A stretch of 36,709 bases of DNA from JBEKTY01 sp049515555 (lineage in GTDB: Bacteria; Planctomycetota; Planctomycetia; Pirellulales; Thermoguttaceae): NCBI GenBank assembly GCA_049515555.1, contig JBEKTY010000078.1, positions 1 to 36,709 of the forward strand, in the 5' to 3' direction. Both the position numbers and the translations under genes were made by a program. Under the pieces are notes generated by a model. That model had not been told where the DNA came from, ran no database searches, and was given only the letters and a program-made list of their open reading frames with translations. Of this stretch, positions 1 through 6,884 are shown piece by piece. How positions within the stretch are numbered: position 1 is the first letter of the stretch; each line of letters opens with the position of its first letter.

Positions 1-60
1 GCGCAGCGAGCCCCACCAGAACCACTATTGGTGGGGCTCGCTGCGCTCGACCCACCCTAC
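1..60. repeat. Palindromic intergenic repeat (GCTCGCTGCGCTCGACCCACC family)
   Basis: Perfect inverted repeat with 18-bp arms at 1-18 and 29-46 around a 10-base loop, followed by a CGACCCACCCTACC tail. The same tail, in the opposite orientation, occurs at 13007-13044. The stretch 1-356 holds no gene I can support; it consists of this repeat, a hairpin at 90-124 and a MITE-like element at 157-276. Confidence 0.8.
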
Positions 61-89
61 CAATGAGGTAGCATGGTCCTCATCCAATT

Positions 90-124
90 CCCCTCACCCT
101 AACCCTCCCAGAGGGAGAGGGGAC
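90..124. repeat. CCCTCACCC-N-GGGAGAGGGG hairpin repeat
   Basis: Member of a family with the layout CCCTCACCCTAACCCTCTCCC followed by a complementary GGGAGAGGGGACC. At least ten more copies lie in this window, in both orientations. Here the stem is CCCTCCC / GGGAG. No gene lies nearby except rsfS further downstream. Confidence 0.75.
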
Positions 125-156
125 CTGACAATCCGCAATTTGGAAGAGGCCAGTCC

Positions 157-276
157 TTAACCTGGATTATTCACTACTCGTTCGTAGTGACCGCATTCAT
201 GCGGTCCTTGACCTGTTCACGCTCTCCAGACCCGACAAATCGGATCACTATGAGCCTTGGTGAATAATCCCGGTTA
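157..276 (+). mobile_element. MITE-like 120-bp element, copy 1
   Basis: Terminal inverted repeats TTAACCTGGATTATTCAC (left, 157) and GTGAATAATCCCGGTTA (right, ending at 276) bound a non-coding interior. A second copy of the same length lies inverted at 13047-13167. A hand alignment shows about 12 differences over 120 bases. Inside are two further hairpins (CCGCATTCATGCGG near 191-204 and a CCGA/TCGG stem near 232-243) and an outer CGTAGTG/CACTAYG pairing, so a strand could fold into a branched structure. No transposase is encoded, so mobilisation would have to come from elsewhere in the genome. Confidence 0.75.
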
Positions 277-312
277 GCGTGCGCGTCAGTGCCCGCCGGG
301 CGCAGGATGATG

Positions 313-318
313 TACAAT
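313..318 (+). promoter_or_regulatory. Possible -10 box of the rsfS-argS operon
   Basis: TACAAT lies 38 bases before the preferred rsfS start at 357. No good -35 hexamer is visible at the usual distance, so this is a weak assignment. If the GTG at 279 were the true start, this hexamer would be inside the gene. Confidence 0.25.
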
Positions 319-356
319 GCAGGGTTGTATCCCCCCGGACCCGTGCGAGGTCGATA

Positions 357-752
357 ATGGCGGCAGACGGCAACGAGCCTTCCCGTGCGACCACGGCCCA
401 ATCGCGGTGCGGATCGAGTCTCGAGCGGGCCAAGGTTGCCGCCCGGGTGGCAGAGGAGAATCGCGGCCGCGACGTGGTTATTTTGGACATGCGGGAGTTG
501 ACCTGCCTGTTCGATTACTTCGTGCTGGCCAGCGGCGCCAGCCGGCGTCAGTTGCACGCCATCAGCGAGGAGATCGACCGGGTATTGCAGGAGGAGTTGG
601 GGGACCGGCGGCTGGGCATCGAGGGCTACGAGCACAGCCACTGGATCCTTTTGGATTACGGCGACGTGGTGGTGCACCTGTTCGAGCCCGAGAAGCGGTC
701 GTACTACGCGCTGGAGGACCTGTGGGGGCAGGCCAAGCGGATCGCGCCATGA
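357..752 (+). CDS. rsfS: Ribosomal silencing factor RsfS
   Basis: A 131-residue protein of the RsfS (Iojap/DUF143) family. It binds ribosomal protein uL14 on the large subunit and blocks joining of the subunits when nutrients are short. The family pattern is plain: DVVILDMRELTCLFDYFVLA, then SGASRRQLHAI, EGYEHSHWILLDYGDVVVHL and a C-terminal YYALEDLW. About 25 residues precede the conserved core, so the N terminus is slightly long. The ATG at 357 is preferred; a GTG at 279, directly after the MITE-like element, would add 26 residues of doubtful quality. The stop overlaps the argS start in ATGA, which indicates translational coupling. Confidence 0.93.
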   Translation: MAADGNEPSRATTAQSRCGSSLERAKVAARVAEENRGRDVVILDMRELTCLFDYFVLASGASRRQLHAISEEIDRVLQEELGDRRLGIEGYEHSHWILLDYGDVVVHLFEPEKRSYYALEDLWGQAKRIAP

Positions 753-2533
753 GCATGCTGCCCGATCTGAAGGAGCGGTTTCGGCGGGCGCTAGCGGGCA
801 TGGGGCTGGAGGCCAGCGAGTGGCTGGAGATGATCCGCCGCAGCCAGGACCCCAAGTTCGGCGACTACCAGGCGAACATGGCCATGCCGCTGGGCAAGCG
901 GCTGGGCCGATCGCCCCGGCAGTTGGCCGCCGAGATCGCCGCCCGGCTGGAGCTGGCCGACTTCTGCCATCCGCCCGAGGTGGCCGGCCCGGGATTCATC
1001 AACCTGCGAATCCGCGACGACTGGCTGGTCGAGCGGCTGCAGGCGGCCGCGGCCGAGGAGCGGCTGGGCATTCCGCCCGTCGCCCGGCCGCGAACCTTCG
1101 TGATCGACTTCTCGGCCCCCAACGTGGCCAAGCCCATGCACGTGGGGCACATCCGCTCGACGGTCATCGGCGACGCCCTGGGCCGAACCTTGCGATTCCT
1201 GGGCCACCGCGTAATCAGCGACAATCACGTCGGCGACTGGGGCACGCAGTTCGGCATGATCATTTACGGCTACAAGCACTTCCTGGATCGGGAGGCGTAC
1301 GGGCGGGACCCGGTGGGCGAGCTGGCCCGGCTGTACCGCCTGGTGCGGCAGTTGCTCGATCGGGCTGGGGAGGGGGCGGAGTCGGAGCCGGAGGGCGAGG
1401 CAAGCGGCGGGCCTTCGGAGATCCGCCGGGCGGTGCTCGCCGAGACGGCCCGGCTGCACGTCGGCGACGCCGAGAACCACCGCCTGTGGCAGGAGTTCAT
1501 GCCCCATTGCCTCCGCGAGATCGAGCGGATGTACCGCCGGCTGCACGTCGAGTTCGACTATTCGTTGGGCGAGAGCTTCTATAACGACATGCTGCCGGGG
1601 CTGGTCGATGAGCTTCTGCGGCGGGGCATCGCCCGCGAAAGCGACGGTGCGGTGTGCATCTTTCTCGAGGGCCAGGCGGCGCCGATGATCGTCCGCAAGC
1701 ACAGCGGCGGGTTCCTGTACGCCACCACCGACCTGGCCACGATCCAGTACCGCCTGGAGCGCTGGCAGCCCGAGGTGATCCTGTACGTGGTCGATCATCG
1801 CCAGGGATTGCACTTCCAGCAGCTTTTCGAGGCGGCGCGGCGGCTGGGCCACCGGGAGGTCGAGCTGGTGCACGTCAGTTTCGGGACGGTGCTGGGCGAG
1901 GACGGCCGGCCGTTCCGGACTCGCTCGGGCGACACCGTGGGCCTGGAGGGCCTGCTGGACGAGGCGGTCCGCCGCGCGGGGGCGATCGTCGCCGCCGGCG
2001 ACGACGCCAAGCCCGACGGCCCGGAACTGTCGGCCCACGAGCGGGCCGAGATCGCCGAGACGGTGGGCATCGCCGCCCTCAAGTACGCCGACCTGGCCCA
2101 TAATCGCACCAGCGATTACGTGTTCAGCTACGACAAGATGCTGGCCATGAACGGCAACACGGCGACGTACATGCAATATGCTTATGCCCGGGTGCGGAGC
2201 ATCTTTGCCCGGGGCCAGGTGGATGCCGAGGCGTTGCGGGCCGCGCCGCCGTGGGTCTGCCTGGCAACGCCGGCCGAGCGGGCCTTGGCCCTGGAGCTGC
2301 TCCGCTACGGCGAGGCCCTGGAGCTGGCCGCCGCCGATTACCGCCCCAATCACCTCACTGCCTACCTGTTCGAGCTGGCGATCCGCTACTCGACCTTCTT
2401 CGAGCAGTGCCCGGTGCTGAAGGCCGAAACCCTCGAGCTCCGCCGCAGCCGGCTGCTCCTGTGCGACCTGACGGCGCGGACCATCCGCAGCGGGCTGGAA
2501 CTGCTGGGCATCCGCGTGGTGGAGAAGATGTAG
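749..2533 (+). CDS. argS: Arginyl-tRNA synthetase
   Basis: A 594-residue class I aminoacyl-tRNA synthetase that charges tRNA-Arg in the cytoplasm. An N-terminal Arg-specific domain is followed by the signature SAPNVAKPMHVGHIRST, with the HIGH-equivalent HVGH at residues 131-134. The second nucleotide-binding loop is the KMSKS-less form seen in many ArgS proteins (EDGRPFRTRSGDTVGLEGLL, near residue 384). The C-terminal DALR anticodon-binding domain includes YMQYAYARVRSIF. An acidic, low-complexity insertion rich in E, G and S lies near residues 207-228 (about 1370-1430), probably a surface loop. The start is the ATG of the 4-base overlap with rsfS; the frame is open further upstream but that part is only a shadow of rsfS. 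Confidence 0.97.
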   Translation: MSMLPDLKERFRRALAGMGLEASEWLEMIRRSQDPKFGDYQANMAMPLGKRLGRSPRQLAAEIAARLELADFCHPPEVAGPGFINLRIRDDWLVERLQAAAAEERLGIPPVARPRTFVIDFSAPNVAKPMHVGHIRSTVIGDALGRTLRFLGHRVISDNHVGDWGTQFGMIIYGYKHFLDREAYGRDPVGELARLYRLVRQLLDRAGEGAESEPEGEASGGPSEIRRAVLAETARLHVGDAENHRLWQEFMPHCLREIERMYRRLHVEFDYSLGESFYNDMLPGLVDELLRRGIARESDGAVCIFLEGQAAPMIVRKHSGGFLYATTDLATIQYRLERWQPEVILYVVDHRQGLHFQQLFEAARRLGHREVELVHVSFGTVLGEDGRPFRTRSGDTVGLEGLLDEAVRRAGAIVAAGDDAKPDGPELSAHERAEIAETVGIAALKYADLAHNRTSDYVFSYDKMLAMNGNTATYMQYAYARVRSIFARGQVDAEALRAAPPWVCLATPAERALALELLRYGEALELAAADYRPNHLTAYLFELAIRYSTFFEQCPVLKAETLELRRSRLLLCDLTARTIRSGLELLGIRVVEKM

Positions 2534-2562
2534 TGCTATAGGACCGGCGGAACAATTACCGT

Positions 2563-2641
2563 CGTACTCCTCTCGCTCCGCGAGAGGGCCTGGCAGAGAC
2601 GCACTCACGCCTCCGGCCTCTCGCGGAGCGAGAGGAGTACG
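2563..2641. repeat. Long inverted repeat between argS and fpg
   Basis: Arms of about 27 bases (2563-2590 and 2615-2641), built on CTCTCGCTCCGCGAGAGG, differ by one inserted base. Each arm is itself palindromic, so the whole can form one long hairpin or two short ones. It fills most of the 132-base gap after argS and may act as a transcription terminator, though no T-run follows. A related sequence with GTCGCCTTTCGCTCC arms lies at 18684-18769. Confidence 0.75.
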
Positions 2642-2665
2642 GCAGAAGAATTCACGGCGTAAGTA

Positions 2666-3562
2666 ATGCCCGAATTACCCGAAGTCGAAACTATGCGGCG
2701 CTGCGTGGCGGCGGCGGCCGGCAGCCTGATCAGCGGCGTGCGGCGGCCGCCGTCGAAATGCCAGCCGATCACGATCCGTCCGCCGCTGGAGCTGTTCCGC
2801 CGCCAGGTGGTGGGCCGGCGGATCGGCGCCGTCGGCCGCATCGGCAAGCGGATCGTTCTGGAACTGGATTCGGGCGACCGGGTTGTAATAGAGCCGCGAA
2901 TGACGGGGCTGGTGCTGCTGGCCGATCCGCCCGACCGCGAGCACTTGCGGATCGTGCTGGAGCTTTCCGCGGGCGATAAGGGGACAGGCACATTTTTCGG
3001 CCGGGGGGGCCGAAAAATGAGCCCGTCCCCGCGGCGGCTGTTGTTCTGGGACCAGCGTGGCTTGGGGGTGGTGCAGTTGTTTTCGGCGGCGGAGTTTGCC
3101 GCCCGCTACGGGCCGAAGCGCTGGGGGCCGGATGCCCTGGCCGTGTCGGCCGCCGCGCTGCGCGAGCGGCTGGGGCCCAGCCGCCGCCCGATCAAAGTGG
3201 CGCTGTTGGACCAGCAGGCCCTGGCCGGCATCGGCAATCTCTACGCCTCGGAGATCCTGCACGCGGCGGCCGTCCATCCGGCCGAGCCCTGCTGCGGCCT
3301 GCGGCCCCGCCAATGGAGCAGGCTGCACGCGGAAATGCGGCGCGTCTTGCAGGCAGCGATTCGCCACCAGGGCTCGACCCTTCGCGACGGCACCTATCGC
3401 ATCGCCCGCAATAAGCCGGGCAACTACCAACTCTGTCATCGGGTGTATCAGCGCACCGGGCAACCGTGCCTGCGTTGCGGCCGGGCCAAGATCGAGCGCA
3501 TCGTACAGGCACAGCGCTCCACCTTCTTCTGCCCCCGCTGCCAGCATCGCCGTGGCGACTGA
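2666..3562 (+). CDS. mutM: Formamidopyrimidine-DNA glycosylase (Fpg/MutM)
   Basis: Bifunctional base-excision repair enzyme that removes 8-oxoguanine and other oxidised purines and then cuts the abasic site. The mature N terminus is the diagnostic PELPEVETMRR, with catalytic Pro2 and Glu3. The helix-two-turn-helix DNA-binding part contains LLDQQALAGIGNLYASEIL. The C-terminal zinc finger is intact: C-x(16)-C-x2-C and a final CPRC. At 298 residues it is somewhat longer than the usual 270 or so. The excess is explained by about 17-18 residues (near 105-122, GTGTFFGRGGRKMSPSP) encoded by a palindromic repeat at 2980-3030, in a loop between beta strands. The frame is unbroken and all catalytic parts are present, so the enzyme is probably functional. 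It converges on the cyclase gene, with 37 bases between the stops. Confidence 0.96.
   Translation: MPELPEVETMRRCVAAAAGSLISGVRRPPSKCQPITIRPPLELFRRQVVGRRIGAVGRIGKRIVLELDSGDRVVIEPRMTGLVLLADPPDREHLRIVLELSAGDKGTGTFFGRGGRKMSPSPRRLLFWDQRGLGVVQLFSAAEFAARYGPKRWGPDALAVSAAALRERLGPSRRPIKVALLDQQALAGIGNLYASEILHAAAVHPAEPCCGLRPRQWSRLHAEMRRVLQAAIRHQGSTLRDGTYRIARNKPGNYQLCHRVYQRTGQPCLRCGRAKIERIVQAQRSTFFCPRCQHRRGD
2980..3030. repeat. Palindromic element inserted in frame in mutM
   Basis: Arms 2980-3002 and 3008-3030 (GGGGACAGGCACATTTTTCG and its near-complement) pair at 21 of 23 positions around a 5-base loop. The length is 51 bases, a multiple of three, and the reading frame continues through it. The encoded residues have no counterpart in the usual Fpg sequence between the strand LRIVLELSAG and LLFWDQRGLG. 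Confidence 0.85.
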
Positions 3563-3599
3563 TCCGCGGCCGCAGCCAACTCGCCCGGCTAAGCATCGA

Positions 3600-5360
3600 T
3601 CAGGCGCGATCGGAGTCATTAACTGGGGGCGGAGCCTCGCGGGGCATCGCAGCGCCGGCCGGTCCGAGAACCAGGTACGGAACCATGGTCTGTTGCTTGC
3701 CTTTCAGCCGGCGCTGGGCGAGCGGCCGGCAGGCGAACAGCTCCTTGCACCGCTCGAACGTGGCCGGGCCGATGACCACTTGTCCGGCTTCGGCAACCGA
3801 GGATTCCAGCCGGCTGGCGACGTTCACCGTGTCGCCGATGACCGTGTAATCCTTGCGGATCGGCGAGCCGATGTCACCCGCCACCACGGTTCCGGAATTG
3901 ATTCCGATCCGCATCCGCAGGCGGCGGCTTTCCGGGCGGGCGGAGTTGAGCTCGTCGAGCAACTGGTGCATTCGCAAGGCGGCGCGGACCGCGCGCTGGG
4001 CATGGTCCGCCTGCGGCAAGGGGGCGCCGAAGATCGCCATCACCGCGTCGCCGAGATACTTGTCCAACGTGCCACCGTGGGCAAATACCACCTCGGTCAG
4101 CAGCCCGAACACTTCGTTGAGAATCTGCGCAACTTCTGTCGGGTGCATCCCTTCCGCCAGCGGCGTGAAATCGATGAGGTCGCCGAACAACACGCTTGCC
4201 TCGTGCTGCTCGGAGATCATTTCGCCGTCGGTGCCGCTGGCCTGGGCGATGATCCGCTCGACCACTCCGGGCGAACTGTAGCGGGCCAGCCTGGCGCGGA
4301 TCGCCCGCTCACGGTCGACGTCGTCCCGCAGTCGCATCTGCTCGATCCCCACGGCGGTCAACCCGCCCAGGGCGGTCAGCAATCGCAGGTCTCCGGCGGC
4401 GAGCCGGCTGCCCGGCTCGCACGTGTCCACGTAAATCAACCCCTGCACCTGTCCCGCATGATACAGCGGAGCGCACATCGCCGACTGGATCTTCATTTCC
4501 CGGATGCTCGGCGCCCGGGCGAACTGCGCGTCGGCGGGGGCGTCGGTCACCAGCAGTGCTTGGCGGGCATGGACTGCGGCTTGGGCAATGCTGCGGCTGA
4601 TCGTGATCGACTCGCCCCCTGTCACTCCCCTGGCCCGCACCACTGTCGGCACCAGCGTCTCGCGGCTTGGATCGCAGAGGCAGATCGCCCCCCGCTCGAC
4701 CGGCAAGTGCGCCAGCGCCAGGGCGATGACCTTCTCCAGGATCTCGTCGAGGCTTGTGGCGGCCAGCAGCACCTCGCTCACCTCCTGGAACAGGCCGATC
4801 ACCTGCATGGGCGACCGCGGCAGTGCGGCCGGGGGGCCTTCCAATCCGCCTCCCGGCGGCGCCAGTCCCACCGTCGGCTCGTCCTGGTCGACCCGCATCG
4901 ACAGGCTGACGCTGGCGGCGCCGGCGCCGTCGGAGAACAGCAGCGGGCTTTCCGGCGGGGCGGATTCGGACAAGGAATGAAAGGTGAGCACCGTGGGCGT
5001 CAGCGCCTCCGGGCCGGGGCTGATCCGGTCGCCGTCGGCCAGCGGCTGTTCCACGATCCGCCGCTGGTTTACGTAAGTCCCGTTGCGGCTCCCCTGGTCG
5101 ATAATCGTCCAGCCGTCGCCGGCGCGGCGGATCAAAGCGTGCCGCCGCGAAACGCCTTCCTCGTTCAAGATCACGTCGCATTCCGGGCCGCGGCCGATGA
5201 GCACCTCCGGCTGGCTGCAATCGACGCGCTGGACCGCGCCGCGCAGCAAATAGGTCAGTCGAAACCGGCCCGCCTCGCCCGCCTTCACTTTCGCCCTCTC
5301 CGACTTGCAGCGGGGTGGTTCACCGCGGGCATTATGGGCCACCTGCGCCGCGGCCGTCAA
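3600..5360 (-). CDS. FHA-GAF-class III adenylate cyclase
   Basis: A 586-residue soluble signalling protein. Residues 34-130 form an FHA domain that binds phosphothreonine (VLIGRGPECDV, SRRHA, NGTYVN). Residues 200-345 form a GAF sensor domain. Residues 386-566 form a class III nucleotide cyclase. Metal-binding Asp394 (VLFGDLIDF) and Asp438 (KYLGDAVMAIFG) are present. Lys434 and Asp504 (DYTVIGD) favour ATP over GTP, and Asn513 and Arg517 complete the transition-state set. Expected product: cyclic AMP. The gene starts 18 bases after the stop of the outer-membrane protein gene, so the two are likely co-transcribed. The FHA domain suggests control by a Ser/Thr kinase, possibly the one encoded just upstream (inference). 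No membrane segment is seen. Confidence 0.93.
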   Translation of the reverse strand: MTAAAQVAHNARGEPPRCKSERAKVKAGEAGRFRLTYLLRGAVQRVDCSQPEVLIGRGPECDVILNEEGVSRRHALIRRAGDGWTIIDQGSRNGTYVNQRRIVEQPLADGDRISPGPEALTPTVLTFHSLSESAPPESPLLFSDGAGAASVSLSMRVDQDEPTVGLAPPGGGLEGPPAALPRSPMQVIGLFQEVSEVLLAATSLDEILEKVIALALAHLPVERGAICLCDPSRETLVPTVVRARGVTGGESITISRSIAQAAVHARQALLVTDAPADAQFARAPSIREMKIQSAMCAPLYHAGQVQGLIYVDTCEPGSRLAAGDLRLLTALGGLTAVGIEQMRLRDDVDRERAIRARLARYSSPGVVERIIAQASGTDGEMISEQHEASVLFGDLIDFTPLAEGMHPTEVAQILNEVFGLLTEVVFAHGGTLDKYLGDAVMAIFGAPLPQADHAQRAVRAALRMHQLLDELNSARPESRRLRMRIGINSGTVVAGDIGSPIRKDYTVIGDTVNVASRLESSVAEAGQVVIGPATFERCKELFACRPLAQRRLKGKQQTMVPYLVLGPAGAAMPREAPPPVNDSDRA

Positions 5361-5378
5361 GGGATTGCTTGCGGCGGG

Positions 5379-6674
5379 TCAGAAGCGGCGCTCGACCTGG
5401 ACCTGGACCTCGGCATCGAAGGTGCGGTCGTCGCCGCTTCGCAGCGGCAGTACGCACCCTACGCGGAACAGGGTTTGATCGGCGATCTCGGCATGCAGGC
5501 CGACGGTCATGTCCAGCAGATCCTGGCGGTTGGCGAAGTTGCCGAACGCGAAAGACTGCGGGATCACGTAGCCCGAGACCACGTCGGCGTCTTGCAGCGT
5601 GGTGGTGTAGTGCAGCTCGAGCACGGCGGCCAGGCCGGTCAGCCAGCGGGCCTCGCGGTTGCGACACAGCCAGCAGCCCAGGCACAAATCGGCGTACAGC
5701 AGGGTTTGGTCATCGAGCGTTCCAAACGTGCCGCTGCTCGGCGGCGACGAATCCACGTAGTCGATGCGGTTGCCATTGGTGGGCACGTCGATCTGCAGGA
5801 AACCCTGGTAGAACCAGCGGTCGTTGGGCGTGCGGATGAAACCCGCAAAGGGCATCAGGTGCAGTGCCTGGTTGTGGACCGTGAACTGGACGCTAGCCGC
5901 CGTTCCGTCGGCGTTGCTTCCCGTCGGGGTGCCGATGCCCAACCCGATGGCAGCGACGGTCGTCTCGGACTGGTACAGCAGCCGTTTCACGACCGCCGTC
6001 AGGTTGCCGACCTGCCCGCTGGAAACGGAAAAGTCGGCGTTGCTGTAGTCGAACGCCCCGGTGAAGGGCATCCGCAGCTCAACCGACCAGGACCGATCGA
6101 GGAACGTCTTCTCGATGCCGATCGTGTAGCGGTCGAGGTCGAAGGAGTGTGTTACCACCGGGACACCCCCGGAAAAAGTGCCGACCGGCAAGGCGCCGTT
6201 GAAGTGATTGTACAGGAAGAAGACGCGGTCCTGCGGCAGCGCGTTGTCGTCTTCGGCGATCTTCATGCGATCGCCGATGCTTGCCAGGGGCAGGCTGGCC
6301 TCGTTCTGGCCTAAGGTTCCGCTCACGCGAACCCCGGCCAGATCGCCGAACATGTTCGGCGTGCCGGCCAGTCGGGAACTCGGTTCCGAGGCGGCGGTCC
6401 GGCCGAACAGACCTGCCAGGAAATCGGAGGGCGGAGGTTGCTCCGCCGCTTCGACGCCGGCCGCCGAGTCTTGCCCTTCACCCGTTGCGGCGTCGCCGGC
6501 CCTTGGCCCTTGGGCGAGCAGGAGATCCGGGGCGTGCTCCGCGCGATCGGAAACCGCAACAACGGTCTGGGACGTGGGGACTTCCTCGGCCCTCCCTGTC
6601 GCGATGGAACCCAGTCCGCAGAGCCCCGCCCAGGCCAGGCATCCGAGGGCCATAATCGTAGTCGTGCGTGACAT
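5379..6674 (-). CDS. Predicted outer-membrane beta-barrel protein
   Basis: A 431-residue exported protein of unknown function. The start at 6674 gives a good signal peptide (basic MSRTT, then a hydrophobic stretch MALGCLAWAGLCGLGSIA, cleavage near GRAEE). After a Pro/Ala/Glu-rich low-complexity segment (about residues 40-85) the chain shows alternating hydrophobic strands with aromatic ends, such as WSVELRMPF, RWFYQGFLQIDVP and RWLTGLAAVLELHY. It ends in VQVQVERRF, a C-terminal Phe typical of barrels inserted by the BAM complex. The stretch NHFNGAL near residue 180 looks like planctomycete outer-membrane proteins annotated as transporters or hypothetical proteins. An upstream in-frame ATG at 6746 would bury the signal peptide and is not preferred. 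The cyclase follows after 18 bases. Confidence 0.8.
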   Translation of the reverse strand: MSRTTTIMALGCLAWAGLCGLGSIATGRAEEVPTSQTVVAVSDRAEHAPDLLLAQGPRAGDAATGEGQDSAAGVEAAEQPPPSDFLAGLFGRTAASEPSSRLAGTPNMFGDLAGVRVSGTLGQNEASLPLASIGDRMKIAEDDNALPQDRVFFLYNHFNGALPVGTFSGGVPVVTHSFDLDRYTIGIEKTFLDRSWSVELRMPFTGAFDYSNADFSVSSGQVGNLTAVVKRLLYQSETTVAAIGLGIGTPTGSNADGTAASVQFTVHNQALHLMPFAGFIRTPNDRWFYQGFLQIDVPTNGNRIDYVDSSPPSSGTFGTLDDQTLLYADLCLGCWLCRNREARWLTGLAAVLELHYTTTLQDADVVSGYVIPQSFAFGNFANRQDLLDMTVGLHAEIADQTLFRVGCVLPLRSGDDRTFDAEVQVQVERRF

Positions 6675-6884
6675 TGCGCGAGCCTCATTGCTTGCCATCC
6701 GGCGCCCGGCCGGCTTCTGTTGGAACCGGCGTGGCTGGGCCGACATTGCGGGTCAGGCGGGCGCGGCAAATCAGGCGGACTTTGTGCCCGCGCGGCCCCA
6801 CTCCATATCTAGGGGATCGGCAGATCGACCGGGAGCGTCGAAACAATTCTGCGAGTTTCGCAGGCAAGGCTGCGGTTGAGCCTT

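Noticed and set aside
157..276. The MITE-like element as a tRNA or known structured RNA gene
   Set aside because: The branched pairing lacks a T-arm, an anticodon arm of normal size and a CCA end, and the ends are typical terminal inverted repeats.
791..2608. Long minus-strand open frame opposite argS (605 codons)
   Set aside because: High GC leaves antisense frames open; the translation is rich in H, Q, R and G without any family motif, while argS on the plus strand has all its signatures.
2605..2991. Minus-strand frame over the mutM 5' region
   Set aside because: Antisense to the diagnostic PELPEVETMRR start of mutM and dominated by S, R and T.
3057..6314. 1085-codon plus-strand frame across mutM, the cyclase and the barrel gene
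   Set aside because: It is antisense to the FHA-GAF-cyclase and barrel genes and out of frame with mutM. Its sequence shows no domain.
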